A stretch of 64,000 nt of DNA from CAVVAL01 sp963742725 (GTDB lineage Bacteria > Actinomycetota > Actinomycetes > Mycobacteriales > Cryptosporangiaceae), in NCBI GenBank assembly GCA_963742725.1, contig CAVUMX010000001.1:744001-808000 (forward strand), written 5' to 3'. The position numbers and the translations under genes are program-made. Under the pieces are notes generated by a model. The model was not told the origin of the DNA. It ran no database searches and was given only the letters and a program-made list of their open reading frames with translations. Of this stretch, positions 1-7,636 are shown piece by piece; position 1 is the stretch's first letter; the number at the start of each line of letters is the position of its first letter.

Positions 1-54
1 GCCGTGACCGCGCGCCGCCGAGCGATCCTGGCGGGCGCGTGTCACAGTCAGAGT

Positions 55-417
55 ATGCGTACGTACCCGCAGAGTGACCGGCTGCCGGGTGATCCTGGGC
101 CCGACGTCGTGCCGCCGATGCCGCCGCCGTCGCCGATGCGCCCGCCTGATCCGGGGCCGCGCCCGGAGCCGCCGCCCGCGCCGGTTCCTGTGCCTGCACC
201 ACCGCCTCGACCGGGTCCCGAACCTGAACCACCTGGGCCTGTGCCGCCGCCGGAGCCCGAACCGAGGCCGGAGCCCGAACCGCCGGGGCCTGGGCCTGTG
301 CGGCCGCCTGAGCCGGAGCCCGTTCCGCCCGTGGATCCCCCGCCGGTCCCGATGCCGCCGCCCGACCCGCCGAGCCCCGTCCCGGGGCCGACCCCACCGG
401 CACCGCCACCGTCATGA
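55..417 (+). CDS. Proline-rich low-complexity hypothetical protein
   Basis: A 120-residue reading frame from an ATG, about half proline, made of PGP, PEPEP and PPP runs with regular Glu/Arg. It has no signal peptide, membrane segment or recognisable domain. Its TGA overlaps the ATG of the DUF2071 gene (ATGA), which suggests translational coupling and is the best argument that it is translated. Against it: no clear ribosome site lies before the ATG, and the opposite strand is also open through the same GC-rich repeats as a Gly-rich frame. The function is unknown, and it may be only a repetitive stretch upstream of the next gene. Confidence 0.4.
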   Translation: MRTYPQSDRLPGDPGPDVVPPMPPPSPMRPPDPGPRPEPPPAPVPVPAPPPRPGPEPEPPGPVPPPEPEPRPEPEPPGPGPVRPPEPEPVPPVDPPPVPMPPPDPPSPVPGPTPPAPPPS

Positions 418-1151
418 CCACGACGGCCGAGCCGGTGACGACGACCACCCCGCGCCCGCTGCGACGCGTGTTGCTCACGCAGGCATGGTGCGAGGTCACG
501 TTCCTGCACTGGGCCGTCGACCCGGACGACGTCGCGCCGCTGCTTCCGCGCGGCGTCTTCCCCGACGTGTTCGACGGCGCCACGTACGTCGGCCTCGTCC
601 CGTTCCGGATGCGTGCCGCCGGACTGTTCCGCGGCCCCGGCGTCCCGTACTTCGGTGACTTCGCGGAGACGAACGTCCGCCTGTACTCCGTCGACGAGGC
701 CGGACGCCGCGGCGTCGTGTTCCGCTCCCTGGAGTCCACCCGGCTGGCGACCGTCCTCGGCGCGCGCCAGCTCGGCGTCCCGTACACCTGGGCGAGGATG
801 CGGGTCGCCCACGCCGGCGACGTGTGGAGCTACACGAGCAGCCGGCGCTGGCCGGCGCCGCGCGGGGCACGGTGCCGGGTCATGGTCCGGGTGGGGGCGC
901 CGCTCGCCGCCCCTGACCCGCTGGAACGGTTCCTCACCGCGCGCTGGGGCCTGCACCTGAGCCAGTTCGGCCACAGCGCGTACTGGCCGAACGAACACGC
1001 CGAATGGCCGCTGCACACCGCCGAACTGCTCGCGTTCGACGACGACCTGGTCGCGGCCGCGGGTCTGCCCCAGATCAACCGTCCGCCGGTGAGCGTGCTG
1101 TTCTCCCCCGGCGTCCGCGCCCGCTTCGGCACGCCCACCCGCATCACCTGA
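414..1151 (+). CDS. YqjF family protein (DUF2071)
   Basis: A 245-residue protein of the DUF2071/YqjF family, a cytoplasmic family of unknown biochemical role common in actinobacteria and bacilli. Visible family features are the N-terminal QAWCEVTFLHW segment, the LLPRGVFPDVFDG stretch, the GLVPFRM strand and the FAETNVRLY motif. The first 17 or so residues are Thr/Pro-rich and may be extra; the conserved part begins near residue 18. The start overlaps the stop of the Pro-rich ORF by four bases. It converges with the tyrosine phosphatase gene downstream across 59 bp. Assignment to the family is firm, function is not known. Confidence 0.85.
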   Translation: MTTTAEPVTTTTPRPLRRVLLTQAWCEVTFLHWAVDPDDVAPLLPRGVFPDVFDGATYVGLVPFRMRAAGLFRGPGVPYFGDFAETNVRLYSVDEAGRRGVVFRSLESTRLATVLGARQLGVPYTWARMRVAHAGDVWSYTSSRRWPAPRGARCRVMVRVGAPLAAPDPLERFLTARWGLHLSQFGHSAYWPNEHAEWPLHTAELLAFDDDLVAAAGLPQINRPPVSVLFSPGVRARFGTPTRIT

Positions 1152-1210
1152 GCCGGACGGGCGCGGCGGCGCGGAAGGCGTGGGTGAGCGGCGCACGCCA
1201 GCGGCGGGGG

Positions 1211-1648
1211 TTACGGCGTGGGGAAGTTCCGGACCCAGCGGCGCTGCCACGGCGTCTCGACCGCACGCGCGTTGTAGTGCGTCCGCGTCCACGCGACCGC
1301 CTCGCCCGCCGGCACCCCGGCCAGCACCGCCAGGCACGACATGACCGTGCCCGTCCGGCCGACGCCCCCGTTGCACGCGACCTCCACCCGCCGCCCCGCC
1401 CGCGCCTCGTCGTGCAGTGCTCGGATCTGGGCGATCGCCTCGGCGCGGTCGCGGGGCAGCAGGAAGTCCGGCCAGTCGATCCAGCGCCGCGTCCACGTCA
1501 GCTCGCCGTCGTGACGGCGTCGCAGGCGGTCAGAGCCGAGGTACAGCCCGACGTCCGGCAGCGGACCCGCCGGCCTCCCGTGCCGCAGCCCCCGCCCCCG
1601 CACCCATGACCCGTCCGGCAGCTCGATCGCCCCCGTCAGACCGGTCAC
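1211..1648 (-). CDS. Protein-tyrosine phosphatase family protein
   Basis: A 145-residue single-domain phosphatase. The active-site P-loop is C92-NGGVG-R98-T (CX5R), and a WPD-type general-acid loop is visible at W59-P60-D61, so both halves of the cysteine-phosphatase catalytic machinery are present. The residue before the catalytic Cys is Ala, where the classical signature has His. The size is near the minimum for dual-specificity-like phosphatases. Its ATG overlaps the TGA of the upstream DUF4230 gene (ATGA), so the two are probably co-translated. The substrate is unknown. Confidence 0.85.
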   Translation of the reverse strand: MTGLTGAIELPDGSWVRGRGLRHGRPAGPLPDVGLYLGSDRLRRRHDGELTWTRRWIDWPDFLLPRDRAEAIAQIRALHDEARAGRRVEVACNGGVGRTGTVMSCLAVLAGVPAGEAVAWTRTHYNARAVETPWQRRWVRNFPTP

Positions 1649-2352
1649 GGGGCGTCGTAGGCGATCGTCACCGTGGTGAATCCGAGGGACTTGAACAGCC
1701 CTTCGAGCATCGCGGTCGTGTTCTTCTCGGCCCGGGCGGCGAGGTCGCTGTCGGCGGCCGCGGCGGCCAGCTTCTTCTCGGCGAGCTGGTAGAGCTGCTG
1801 CTCGCGGTTGACGTCGCCGTCGGCCAGTGACTGGAGTTTGTCCAGGACGCCGGTCTGGCGGGCGAAGACGTAGCTGCGGTCGTGGTCGAGGTTCGGCTTC
1901 TCCAGCGACGGACCGGGCAGCCGCAGCTCGACCGTCTTCCGGTCGGCCGAGACCTTCATGGCGTCGCCGCTGATCCCGGCGAAGTCCACATAGGCGTCGA
2001 CGGAGCCGGCCGCGACGAACAGCGTCCGCTCGCCTTTGATCGCCGACGGGATGAACTTCGCGTCCTTCTCGACATCGACGACGATCTGGAAGTTACCGGC
2101 AGCGGCCTCGTACCGGCTCAGATCCTGGACGGACTCCAGCAGCGCCGGCTGGCTCCTGTCCACCGTCTCGTCGCCGAACGGGTTGGGCCAGCTCGGGAAG
2201 AGGGCGCGGCCGGCGAAGAACAGGGCCAGGATGGCCACGACCAGGAGCGCAGCGGTCAGCAGGCCGCGCCGCCTGTCGATCCGGACCACGATCTCGCGCT
2301 CCGGTGCCCGCGCCGGTGCGTCGGGGAGCGGTTCGGTGGGCTTCGTCGGCAT
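1645..2352 (-). CDS. DUF4230 domain membrane-anchored protein
   Basis: A 235-residue protein: a charged cytoplasmic N-terminus of about 27 residues, one transmembrane helix at roughly 28-48, then an exported DUF4230 domain to the end. DUF4230 proteins are membrane-anchored and uncharacterised. The domain starts with the typical SLxxVxDLSRYEAAxG-like region and ends in a hydrophobic strand FTTVTIAYDAP. The last codon overlaps the phosphatase start. It reads away from the palindrome at 2444-2490. Confidence 0.8.
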   Translation of the reverse strand: MPTKPTEPLPDAPARAPEREIVVRIDRRRGLLTAALLVVAILALFFAGRALFPSWPNPFGDETVDRSQPALLESVQDLSRYEAAAGNFQIVVDVEKDAKFIPSAIKGERTLFVAAGSVDAYVDFAGISGDAMKVSADRKTVELRLPGPSLEKPNLDHDRSYVFARQTGVLDKLQSLADGDVNREQQLYQLAEKKLAAAAADSDLAARAEKNTTAMLEGLFKSLGFTTVTIAYDAP

Positions 2353-2443
2353 CGCTCAACCCCTCGTCGGCGGACCTGCCCTCAGGATAGGACCGCCGTA
2401 CGACACCCGCCGCCCGAGCGACCCCACCCAGCCCCGCCCACTG

Positions 2444-2490
2444 TCGGACTTTTGAGGGTGCCGAGCCCCGCTCGACCCTCAAAAGTCCGA
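2444..2490. repeat. Palindromic element, copy 1 (terminator-like)
   Basis: A perfect 16-bp inverted repeat (2444-2459 and 2475-2490; TCGGACTTTTGAGGGT and its complement) around a 15-nt loop. The same 16-bp arms, with a different 15-nt loop, recur at 29209-29269. It lies just downstream of, and supplies the last codons of, the minus-strand gene at 2479-3573, so it may act as that gene's terminator. Confidence 0.75.
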
Positions 2491-3573
2491 AACTCGGACG
2501 CCGGCGCGGTAGTCGAGCAGCGCACGGACCCGGTCGCCGCCCCGCGCCTCGTCCGCGAGCAGGTCACGCCACGAGTACACGAGGACGCCATCCGCATCCC
2601 GAGCCGAGTCCAGTGCCGCGCGCCACTCCACCGGAGTGATCTCCGGGGACCGCCGCCCCGGCGCGAACTCCGGTTCCAGGTACTCCGGCCCGGCCTGGAG
2701 GCAGGCCAGCACGGTCCGTCCGGTGGACCGCCGCGCCTCGGCGAGCCGGCGCGGTATCCACTGTGCCGGGTCGCGCCGCTGGATCTGGAAGTAGAACATC
2801 AGCTCGTAGTGGTCGACGACGGGATCGAGGTCGGCGAAGCGCTGCCCCAGGACCTCCTCGACCGCGTTGCCGTAGTCGTCGCCGCCGAGCCCGAACCCGT
2901 TGACCAGCACCTCGATGCCGGGCTTGACCGCCTCGGCCGCCGTGCGCAACGAAGCCACGGCCGCCGCGATCAGCCCGCATTTCCACGCCGTCCACTGCGG
3001 ACGCAGCTCGCCCATCAGCTCCTCGACGGACGCCGACATGCCCGTCGAGGAAGAGAACAGCCCCAGGCACCGCTCGCAGAAGCAGTACTCGACGATCTCG
3101 GACCGCCGGGTCTCGGGCATCCACAGCTCCCAGAAGCCCGGGAACCGGATGAACGAGACGAACAGCCCGTCCGGGTCGAGCCTGTCCACGACCTCCGCGA
3201 TCCGCTCGGCCTTGCGCGCCAGGTAAGCCGGGTCGGACGGGCAGATCCCGACGTACCAGGACCGGCGCTCGAACGGCCGGCCGTCAGCGCCGATGGGCCG
3301 GAGGCCCGGCTCGTCCGGGGTGAAGAACACGGACGTCGTCTCGAACACCCGCCGCCCCCGCTCCCGGAGCAGTTCACGGAACGGCAGGTCGGAGTAGCCG
3401 GCGACGGGCGGGCGCTGATCCACCGCGCTCCCGGGCAGTGGATCGAGGTCGTTCTGGACCAGCACCCAGTCGGCGCCGTGGCGCACCAGCCGGTCCGCCG
3501 CCTCGGTCATCGACAGGCCGTGCACGTGCGCCCAGTCGTACCCGTAGCTCTTCACGCCGACGAACCGTTCCAC
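2479..3573 (-). CDS. Hypothetical protein, TIM-barrel-like, Cys-cluster
   Basis: A 364-residue protein I do not recognise by name. I place the start at GTG 3573 because a GAGGAGG ribosome site lies five bases before it; the longer frame from 3630 would overlap the divergent DUF4126 gene. There is no signal peptide. Pattern hints of a TIM barrel are repeated beta strands ending in acidic residues (ADWVLVQND, LDPDGLFVSFIRFPGFW, IEVLVNGFG, ADGVLVYSWRDL), which resemble putative glycoside-hydrolase barrels. A cluster C164-x-C-x2-C169 follows the RFPGFWELW segment and could bind a metal. The final residues SDF and the stop codon lie inside the palindromic element. Confidence 0.6.
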   Translation of the reverse strand: MERFVGVKSYGYDWAHVHGLSMTEAADRLVRHGADWVLVQNDLDPLPGSAVDQRPPVAGYSDLPFRELLRERGRRVFETTSVFFTPDEPGLRPIGADGRPFERRSWYVGICPSDPAYLARKAERIAEVVDRLDPDGLFVSFIRFPGFWELWMPETRRSEIVEYCFCERCLGLFSSSTGMSASVEELMGELRPQWTAWKCGLIAAAVASLRTAAEAVKPGIEVLVNGFGLGGDDYGNAVEEVLGQRFADLDPVVDHYELMFYFQIQRRDPAQWIPRRLAEARRSTGRTVLACLQAGPEYLEPEFAPGRRSPEITPVEWRAALDSARDADGVLVYSWRDLLADEARGGDRVRALLDYRAGVRVSDF

Positions 3574-3617
3574 GCAGCCTCCTCGGTTAGCGAGCGTCCA
3601 GGTGCGATGCTGGACAC

Positions 3618-4214
3618 ATGCTCGAAGCACTGACCGGCACCGGCCTGGCGACGGCCGCTGGTCTCAACGCGTACATCCCGATGCTCACGGTCGGGCTGCT
3701 GTCCCGCTACACCGACCTGATGTCGCTGCCCAGCAACTGGCAGTGGCTGGAGAACGGGTGGGTGCTCGGGATCCTCGGCGTGCTGCTGGCGATCGAAGTG
3801 GTCGCCGACAAGGTACCGGTCGTCGACCACGTGAACGACGTCGTCCAGACCGTCGTCCGTCCCACGGCGGGTGGCCTGGCGTTCGGTGCCAGCTCGTCGT
3901 CGGAGACCGTCATGGTCACCGACCCGGCGGCGTTCTTCGCCGACAACAACTGGGTGCCGATCCTGGTCGGCGCGGTGCTGGCGCTGGTCGTGCACGGCGC
4001 GAAGTCGGCGGTCCGTCCGGTGGTGAACACCGCCACGCTGGGCCTCGGGGCGCCGGTCGTCAGCACTGTGGAGGACGGGTTCAGCCTGAGCATGTCGCTG
4101 ATCGCGATCGTGCTTCCGCTGCTCGTCCTGGTGGCGGTCCTGGGGTTGGTGGCGTTGTTCGTATGGTTGTGGCGCCGCCGCTCCCAGCGGCGGACCATGC
4201 CCCAACCTATGTAG
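3618..4214 (+). CDS. DUF4126 domain integral membrane protein
   Basis: A 198-residue membrane protein of the DUF4126 family, unknown function. The start region LTGTGLATAAGLNAYIPML is characteristic. Hydrophobic helices are visible near residues 5-30, 48-65, 115-130 and 160-185, followed by a basic tail WRRRSQRR that should be cytoplasmic. It is divergent from the hypothetical gene at 3573, with only 44 bp between the two starts. The 3' end overlaps the 3' end of the convergent ethylmalonyl-CoA mutase gene by 8 bp. Confidence 0.85.
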   Translation: MLEALTGTGLATAAGLNAYIPMLTVGLLSRYTDLMSLPSNWQWLENGWVLGILGVLLAIEVVADKVPVVDHVNDVVQTVVRPTAGGLAFGASSSSETVMVTDPAAFFADNNWVPILVGAVLALVVHGAKSAVRPVVNTATLGLGAPVVSTVEDGFSLSMSLIAIVLPLLVLVAVLGLVALFVWLWRRRSQRRTMPQPM

Positions 4215-6207
4215 CCAGCCCCGACGCTTCCCGGATCACGGTGACGATCTCGCCCATGATCTCCGTGAGCGAGTAGTCCTTCGGGGTGAACACCCGTGCC
4301 ACGCCCTGCTTGCGCAGGGTCACGGCGTCCGCGTCCGGGATGATCCCGCCGACCACCACGGGCACGTCCGTGAGCCCGGCCGCGCGGAGCCCTTCGAGGA
4401 CGGTCGGCACCGCCTCCAGGTGCGATCCGGACAGGATCGACAGCCCGACGACGTGCACGTCCTCCTCGACGGCGGCGGCCACGATCTGCGCGGGCGTCAG
4501 CCGGATCCCCTGGTAGACGACCTCGAAGCCGACGTCGCGGGCACGGACGGCGATCTGCTCGGCGCCGTTCGAGTGCCCGTCCAGGCCGGGCTTGCCGACC
4601 AGCATCCGCAGCCGGCCGCCCAGCTCCTCGCCGGTGTCACGGACACGCTGGCGGACGTCCGCCAAGGACTGCGCGCCCTCGGCGGTGACCTGGGCCGCGG
4701 CGATGCCGGTGGGGGCCCGGTACTCGCCGAACATCTCCCGCAGCGCGCCGGCCCACTCGCCCGTGGTGACCCCGGCCCGGACGCATGCCAGCGTCGCCGT
4801 CATGAGGTTCGCTTCGGTCTTCGCCGCCTCGCGCAGGGCCGCCAGAGCCTCGTCGGCGGCCGCGCCGTCCCTGCCCGAGCGCCAGGTCCTGATCTTGTCC
4901 TGCGCTGCGGCCTCCACGGCCGCGTCGACGGTCATGATCGACCCGTCGATGTCGGCGGTCAGCGGGTTCGGCTCGGTGGTCGTGAACTGGTTGACGCCGA
5001 CGACGATCTCGTCGCCGCTCTCGATCCGGGCGCGGCGGTCCGCGAGCGACCGCACCAGCTCGCCCTTCATGTACCCGCTCTCGACCGCTGCGACGGCGCC
5101 ACCGGCGGCCTGCACGCGGTCGATCTCGGCGCGGGCGCCGTCGACGATCGACGCCACCTTGGCCTCGATCACGTGCGAGCCGGCGAAGATGTCGTCGTAT
5201 TCGAGCAGGTCGGTCTCGTAGGCGAGCACCTGCTGGAGCCGCAGCGACCACTGCTGGTCCCACGGGCGGGGCAGGCCGAGCGCCTCGTTCCACGCCGGCA
5301 GCTGGACCGCGCGGGCACGCGCGTCGCGCGACAGCGTCACGCCGAGCATCTCCAGGACGATCCGCTGGACGTTGTTCTCCGGCTGCGCCTCGGTGAGGCC
5401 GAGCGAGTTGACCTGGACCCCGTACCGGAACCGCCGCTGCTTCGCGTCGGTGACGCCGTACCGCTCGCGCGTGATCTCGTCCCACAGCGCGCCGAACGCG
5501 CGCATCTTCGACATCTCCTCGACGAACCGGACCCCGGCGTTGACGAAGAACGAGATCCGCTGGACGACGTCGCCGAACCGCTCGGCCGGCACCTGGCCCG
5601 AGTCACGGACCGCGTCGAGCACCGCGATCGCCGTGCACAGCGCGTACGCGACCTCCTGGACCGGCGTCGCGCCGGCTTCCTGGAGGTGGTAGCTGCAGAT
5701 GTTGATCGGGTTCCACTTGGGGATGTTCGTGACCGTGTAGGCCACCATGTCGGTGATCAGCCGCAGCGACGGCCCGGGCGGGAACACGTACGTCCCCCGG
5801 GACAGGTACTCCTTGATGATGTCGTTCTGCGTCGTACCGGAGAGCTTGCTGATGTCGGCGCCCTGCTCCTCGGCGGCGACCTGGTACAGCGCGAGGAGCC
5901 ACATCGCCGTGGCGTTGATCGTCATCGACGTGTTCATCCGCTCCAGCGGGATGCCGTCGAAGAGAGCGCGGGCGTCGCCGATGTGCGAGATCGGCACGCC
6001 GACCTTGCCGACCTCGCCGCGCGCCAGTTCCGAGTCCGGGTCGTAGCCGGTCTGGGTGGGCAGGTCGAAGGCGACCGAGAGGCCGGTCTGCCCCTTCGCG
6101 AGGTTCCGCCGGTACAGCGCGTTGGACTCAGCCGGCGAGGAGTGACCAGCGTAGGTGCGCATCACCCAGGGCTTGTCACGCTCGTCAGGGCTCGAGGGGT
6201 ACGGCAC
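4207..6207 (-). CDS. ecm: Ethylmalonyl-CoA mutase (MeaA/Ecm type)
   Basis: A 666-residue adenosylcobalamin-dependent acyl-CoA mutase that would convert ethylmalonyl-CoA to methylsuccinyl-CoA in the ethylmalonyl-CoA pathway of acetyl-CoA assimilation; streptomycete homologues are called MeaA. The catalytic barrel is residues 1-500 (RTYAGHSSPAESNALYRRNL, LSVAFDLPTQTGYD, GTTQNDIIKEYLSRGTY). The B12-binding domain is 532-666 with the base-off motif D543-G-H545-x2-G. Catalytic and B12 domains in one chain of this length, plus the N-terminal sequence, favour Ecm over methylmalonyl-CoA mutase large subunit. Start is GTG 6207 with GGAGGT four bases upstream. Crotonyl-CoA carboxylase/reductase is not in the window, but a hydroxybutyryl-CoA dehydrogenase and a cobalamin adenosyltransferase are. 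Confidence 0.85.
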   Translation of the reverse strand: MPYPSSPDERDKPWVMRTYAGHSSPAESNALYRRNLAKGQTGLSVAFDLPTQTGYDPDSELARGEVGKVGVPISHIGDARALFDGIPLERMNTSMTINATAMWLLALYQVAAEEQGADISKLSGTTQNDIIKEYLSRGTYVFPPGPSLRLITDMVAYTVTNIPKWNPINICSYHLQEAGATPVQEVAYALCTAIAVLDAVRDSGQVPAERFGDVVQRISFFVNAGVRFVEEMSKMRAFGALWDEITRERYGVTDAKQRRFRYGVQVNSLGLTEAQPENNVQRIVLEMLGVTLSRDARARAVQLPAWNEALGLPRPWDQQWSLRLQQVLAYETDLLEYDDIFAGSHVIEAKVASIVDGARAEIDRVQAAGGAVAAVESGYMKGELVRSLADRRARIESGDEIVVGVNQFTTTEPNPLTADIDGSIMTVDAAVEAAAQDKIRTWRSGRDGAAADEALAALREAAKTEANLMTATLACVRAGVTTGEWAGALREMFGEYRAPTGIAAAQVTAEGAQSLADVRQRVRDTGEELGGRLRMLVGKPGLDGHSNGAEQIAVRARDVGFEVVYQGIRLTPAQIVAAAVEEDVHVVGLSILSGSHLEAVPTVLEGLRAAGLTDVPVVVGGIIPDADAVTLRKQGVARVFTPKDYSLTEIMGEIVTVIREASGLAT

Positions 6208-6230
6208 GGTGACCTCCGGCTTCGGCGTGC

Positions 6231-6257
6231 CCTGAGTTTACTTAGCGGTAACTCAGG
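6231..6257. promoter_or_regulatory. Inverted repeat upstream of ecm (operator/promoter candidate)
   Basis: Perfect 8-bp arms CCTGAGTT / AACTCAGG with an 11-bp spacer, 24 bp before the ecm start codon. Read toward ecm, a TAAACT hexamer (6240-6235) inside it could be the -10 box. The position suits a repressor site for ecm; it could also serve as a weak terminator for the STAS gene. Confidence 0.4.
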
Positions 6258-6282
6258 TTGGGCCGTGACGATGGTCACCGGG

Positions 6283-6612
6283 TCAGGCGACCGCCATCGG
6301 TGGTTCTGCCCTCAGTACCCGGTCCAGGCCGGTGGCGTGGAGCACGCGGGCGACCCGGGTCGGCGTGTGCCGCAGGACGACGATCCGCCCGGCGCGGAGG
6401 GCCCGGCGGTGCGTGCCCACCAGCATCGCCAGGCCAACCGCGTCGACGGCCTCGACATCGCTCAGGTCGAGCACGACGGCACCGATCCCGCTGTCCACGG
6501 CGGTGTGCAGCTGTTCTCGGAGCTGGCTCACCGTCGATGCGTCGATACGTCCACTGATCGGCATGATCGTCCCGATCCGCAGACGCTCGTCACCGTGCCC
6601 GCCGTCGCGCAT
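6283..6612 (-). CDS. STAS domain protein (anti-sigma factor antagonist-like)
   Basis: A 109-residue single STAS domain, starting at ATG 6612 behind a G-rich ribosome site; the longer frame to 6720 has no support. STAS proteins of this size are usually anti-anti-sigma factors that bind a serine-kinase anti-sigma factor. The core strand-helix segment (AVVLDLSDVEAVDAVGLAML) is intact, but the position normally holding the phosphorylated Ser/Thr reads D57-A58-V59-G60-L61, so it cannot be switched by Ser phosphorylation at the usual site. No partner kinase is adjacent. It points toward ecm and is divergent from the ABC operon. Confidence 0.8.
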   Translation of the reverse strand: MRDGGHGDERLRIGTIMPISGRIDASTVSQLREQLHTAVDSGIGAVVLDLSDVEAVDAVGLAMLVGTHRRALRAGRIVVLRHTPTRVARVLHATGLDRVLRAEPPMAVA

Positions 6613-6790
6613 GGCCACCCCCCGGCGTACCGTCGCTTTACTACTTAGACACTCTGAGCAGCGAAAAGGTTGCTGTCCAGTAAAAACTTTCTTAAACAAC
6701 TGACCGCCCACCAATATCAACCGACCGGTGGACCCCCTCGCCCGCCGGCTGGTAGGCGCCGCGCCACCCCAGGTGCGCGACCGTGGTCAC
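6613..6790. promoter_or_regulatory. Divergent intergenic region, STAS / ABC operon
   Basis: 178 bp between the STAS gene and the ABC transporter operon. The stretch 6640-6720 is much more AT-rich than its surroundings (runs such as AGTAAAAACTTTCTTAAAC), as expected of promoters on both strands. A possible plus-strand -35 TTGCTG starts at 6670. I cannot fix either promoter with confidence. Confidence 0.3.
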
Positions 6791-7636
6791 ATGACCGAAA
6801 CCGCCATCAGTGTGCGCGGGCTGCGCAAGTCCTACCGGGGAACCGTGGCCGTCGACGGCGTCGACCTCGACGTGCGCCAGGGCGAGGTGTTCGCCCTGCT
6901 CGGGCCCAACGGCGCCGGCAAGACCACCACCGTCGAGATCCTCGAAGGCCACCGTGACCGCGACGCGGGCGAGATCAGCGTCCTCGGCGTCGATCCCCGC
7001 CGGGGCGGGGCCGCGTGGAAGGCCAGGCTCGGGCTCGTCCTCCAGTCCGTCAGCGACTTCGAGGAACTGGGCGTCGCCGAGGTCGTCCACCATTTCGCCG
7101 CGTACTACCCGCGCCCCTTCGACCCCGACGAGGTGATCGACCGCGTCGGGCTCACCGGCAAGCGGAAGGCGCGCACGAAGACCCTCTCCGGCGGGCAGCG
7201 TCGCCGCCTCGACGTGGCGCTCGGCATCATCGGCCGCCCCGAACTGCTGTTCCTGGACGAGCCCACCACCGGCTTCGACCCCGAGGCCCGCCGCGAGTTC
7301 TGGTCGCTCATCCGGGACCTGTCCGGCTCCGGCACCACGATCCTGCTCACCACCCACTACCTCGACGAAGCCGAAGCACTCGCGCACCGCGTCGCCGTCA
7401 TCGCAGGCGGGCGGATCGTCGAGGTGGCAACCCCACAGACATTGGGCGGACGGTCGACGATCGGCGCCACCGTCACGTGGACCGGCGCCGCCGGGCGCGA
7501 GTCCGTCACCACCGACGCCCCCACCGCCACCGTCACGGCACTCGCCGCGCAGTTCGGCGGCGAGATCCCCGGGCTCACCGTCACCCGGCCGTCGCTGGAA
7601 GACGTGTACCTCACGATGATCGGAGCGGAAGCATGA
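6791..7636 (+). CDS. ABC transporter ATP-binding protein (DrrA-like)
   Basis: A 281-residue ATPase of an ABC-2 type exporter. Walker A is GPNGAGKTT at about 38-46, the signature is LSGGQRRRLDVALGI, Walker B is LLFLDEPTTGFDP and the switch His lies in TILLTTHYLDEAEALA. Start ATG 6791. The C-terminal 70 residues form the small accessory domain usual in drug or lantibiotic exporters. The stop overlaps the permease start (ATGA). First gene of a four-gene unit with permease, histidine kinase and response regulator, which suggests stress- or drug-induced export. The substrate is unknown. Confidence 0.9.
   Translation: MTETAISVRGLRKSYRGTVAVDGVDLDVRQGEVFALLGPNGAGKTTTVEILEGHRDRDAGEISVLGVDPRRGGAAWKARLGLVLQSVSDFEELGVAEVVHHFAAYYPRPFDPDEVIDRVGLTGKRKARTKTLSGGQRRRLDVALGIIGRPELLFLDEPTTGFDPEARREFWSLIRDLSGSGTTILLTTHYLDEAEALAHRVAVIAGGRIVEVATPQTLGGRSTIGATVTWTGAAGRESVTTDAPTATVTALAAQFGGEIPGLTVTRPSLEDVYLTMIGAEA

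Noticed and set aside
48..1496. Minus-strand Gly-rich frame of 482 codons
   Set aside because: It is the mirror of the Pro-rich repeats and of the DUF2071 gene; the DUF2071 and phosphatase families fit the other frames.
4207..6207. Methylmalonyl-CoA mutase large subunit
   Set aside because: Length, single chain with B12 domain and no small-subunit gene, and the N-terminal sequence fit the MeaA/Ecm type better.
4420..6648. Long plus-strand frame opposite ecm (742 codons)
   Set aside because: High-GC antisense shadow; composition is Arg/Gly/Asp/Val-rich with no domain, and ecm is certain.
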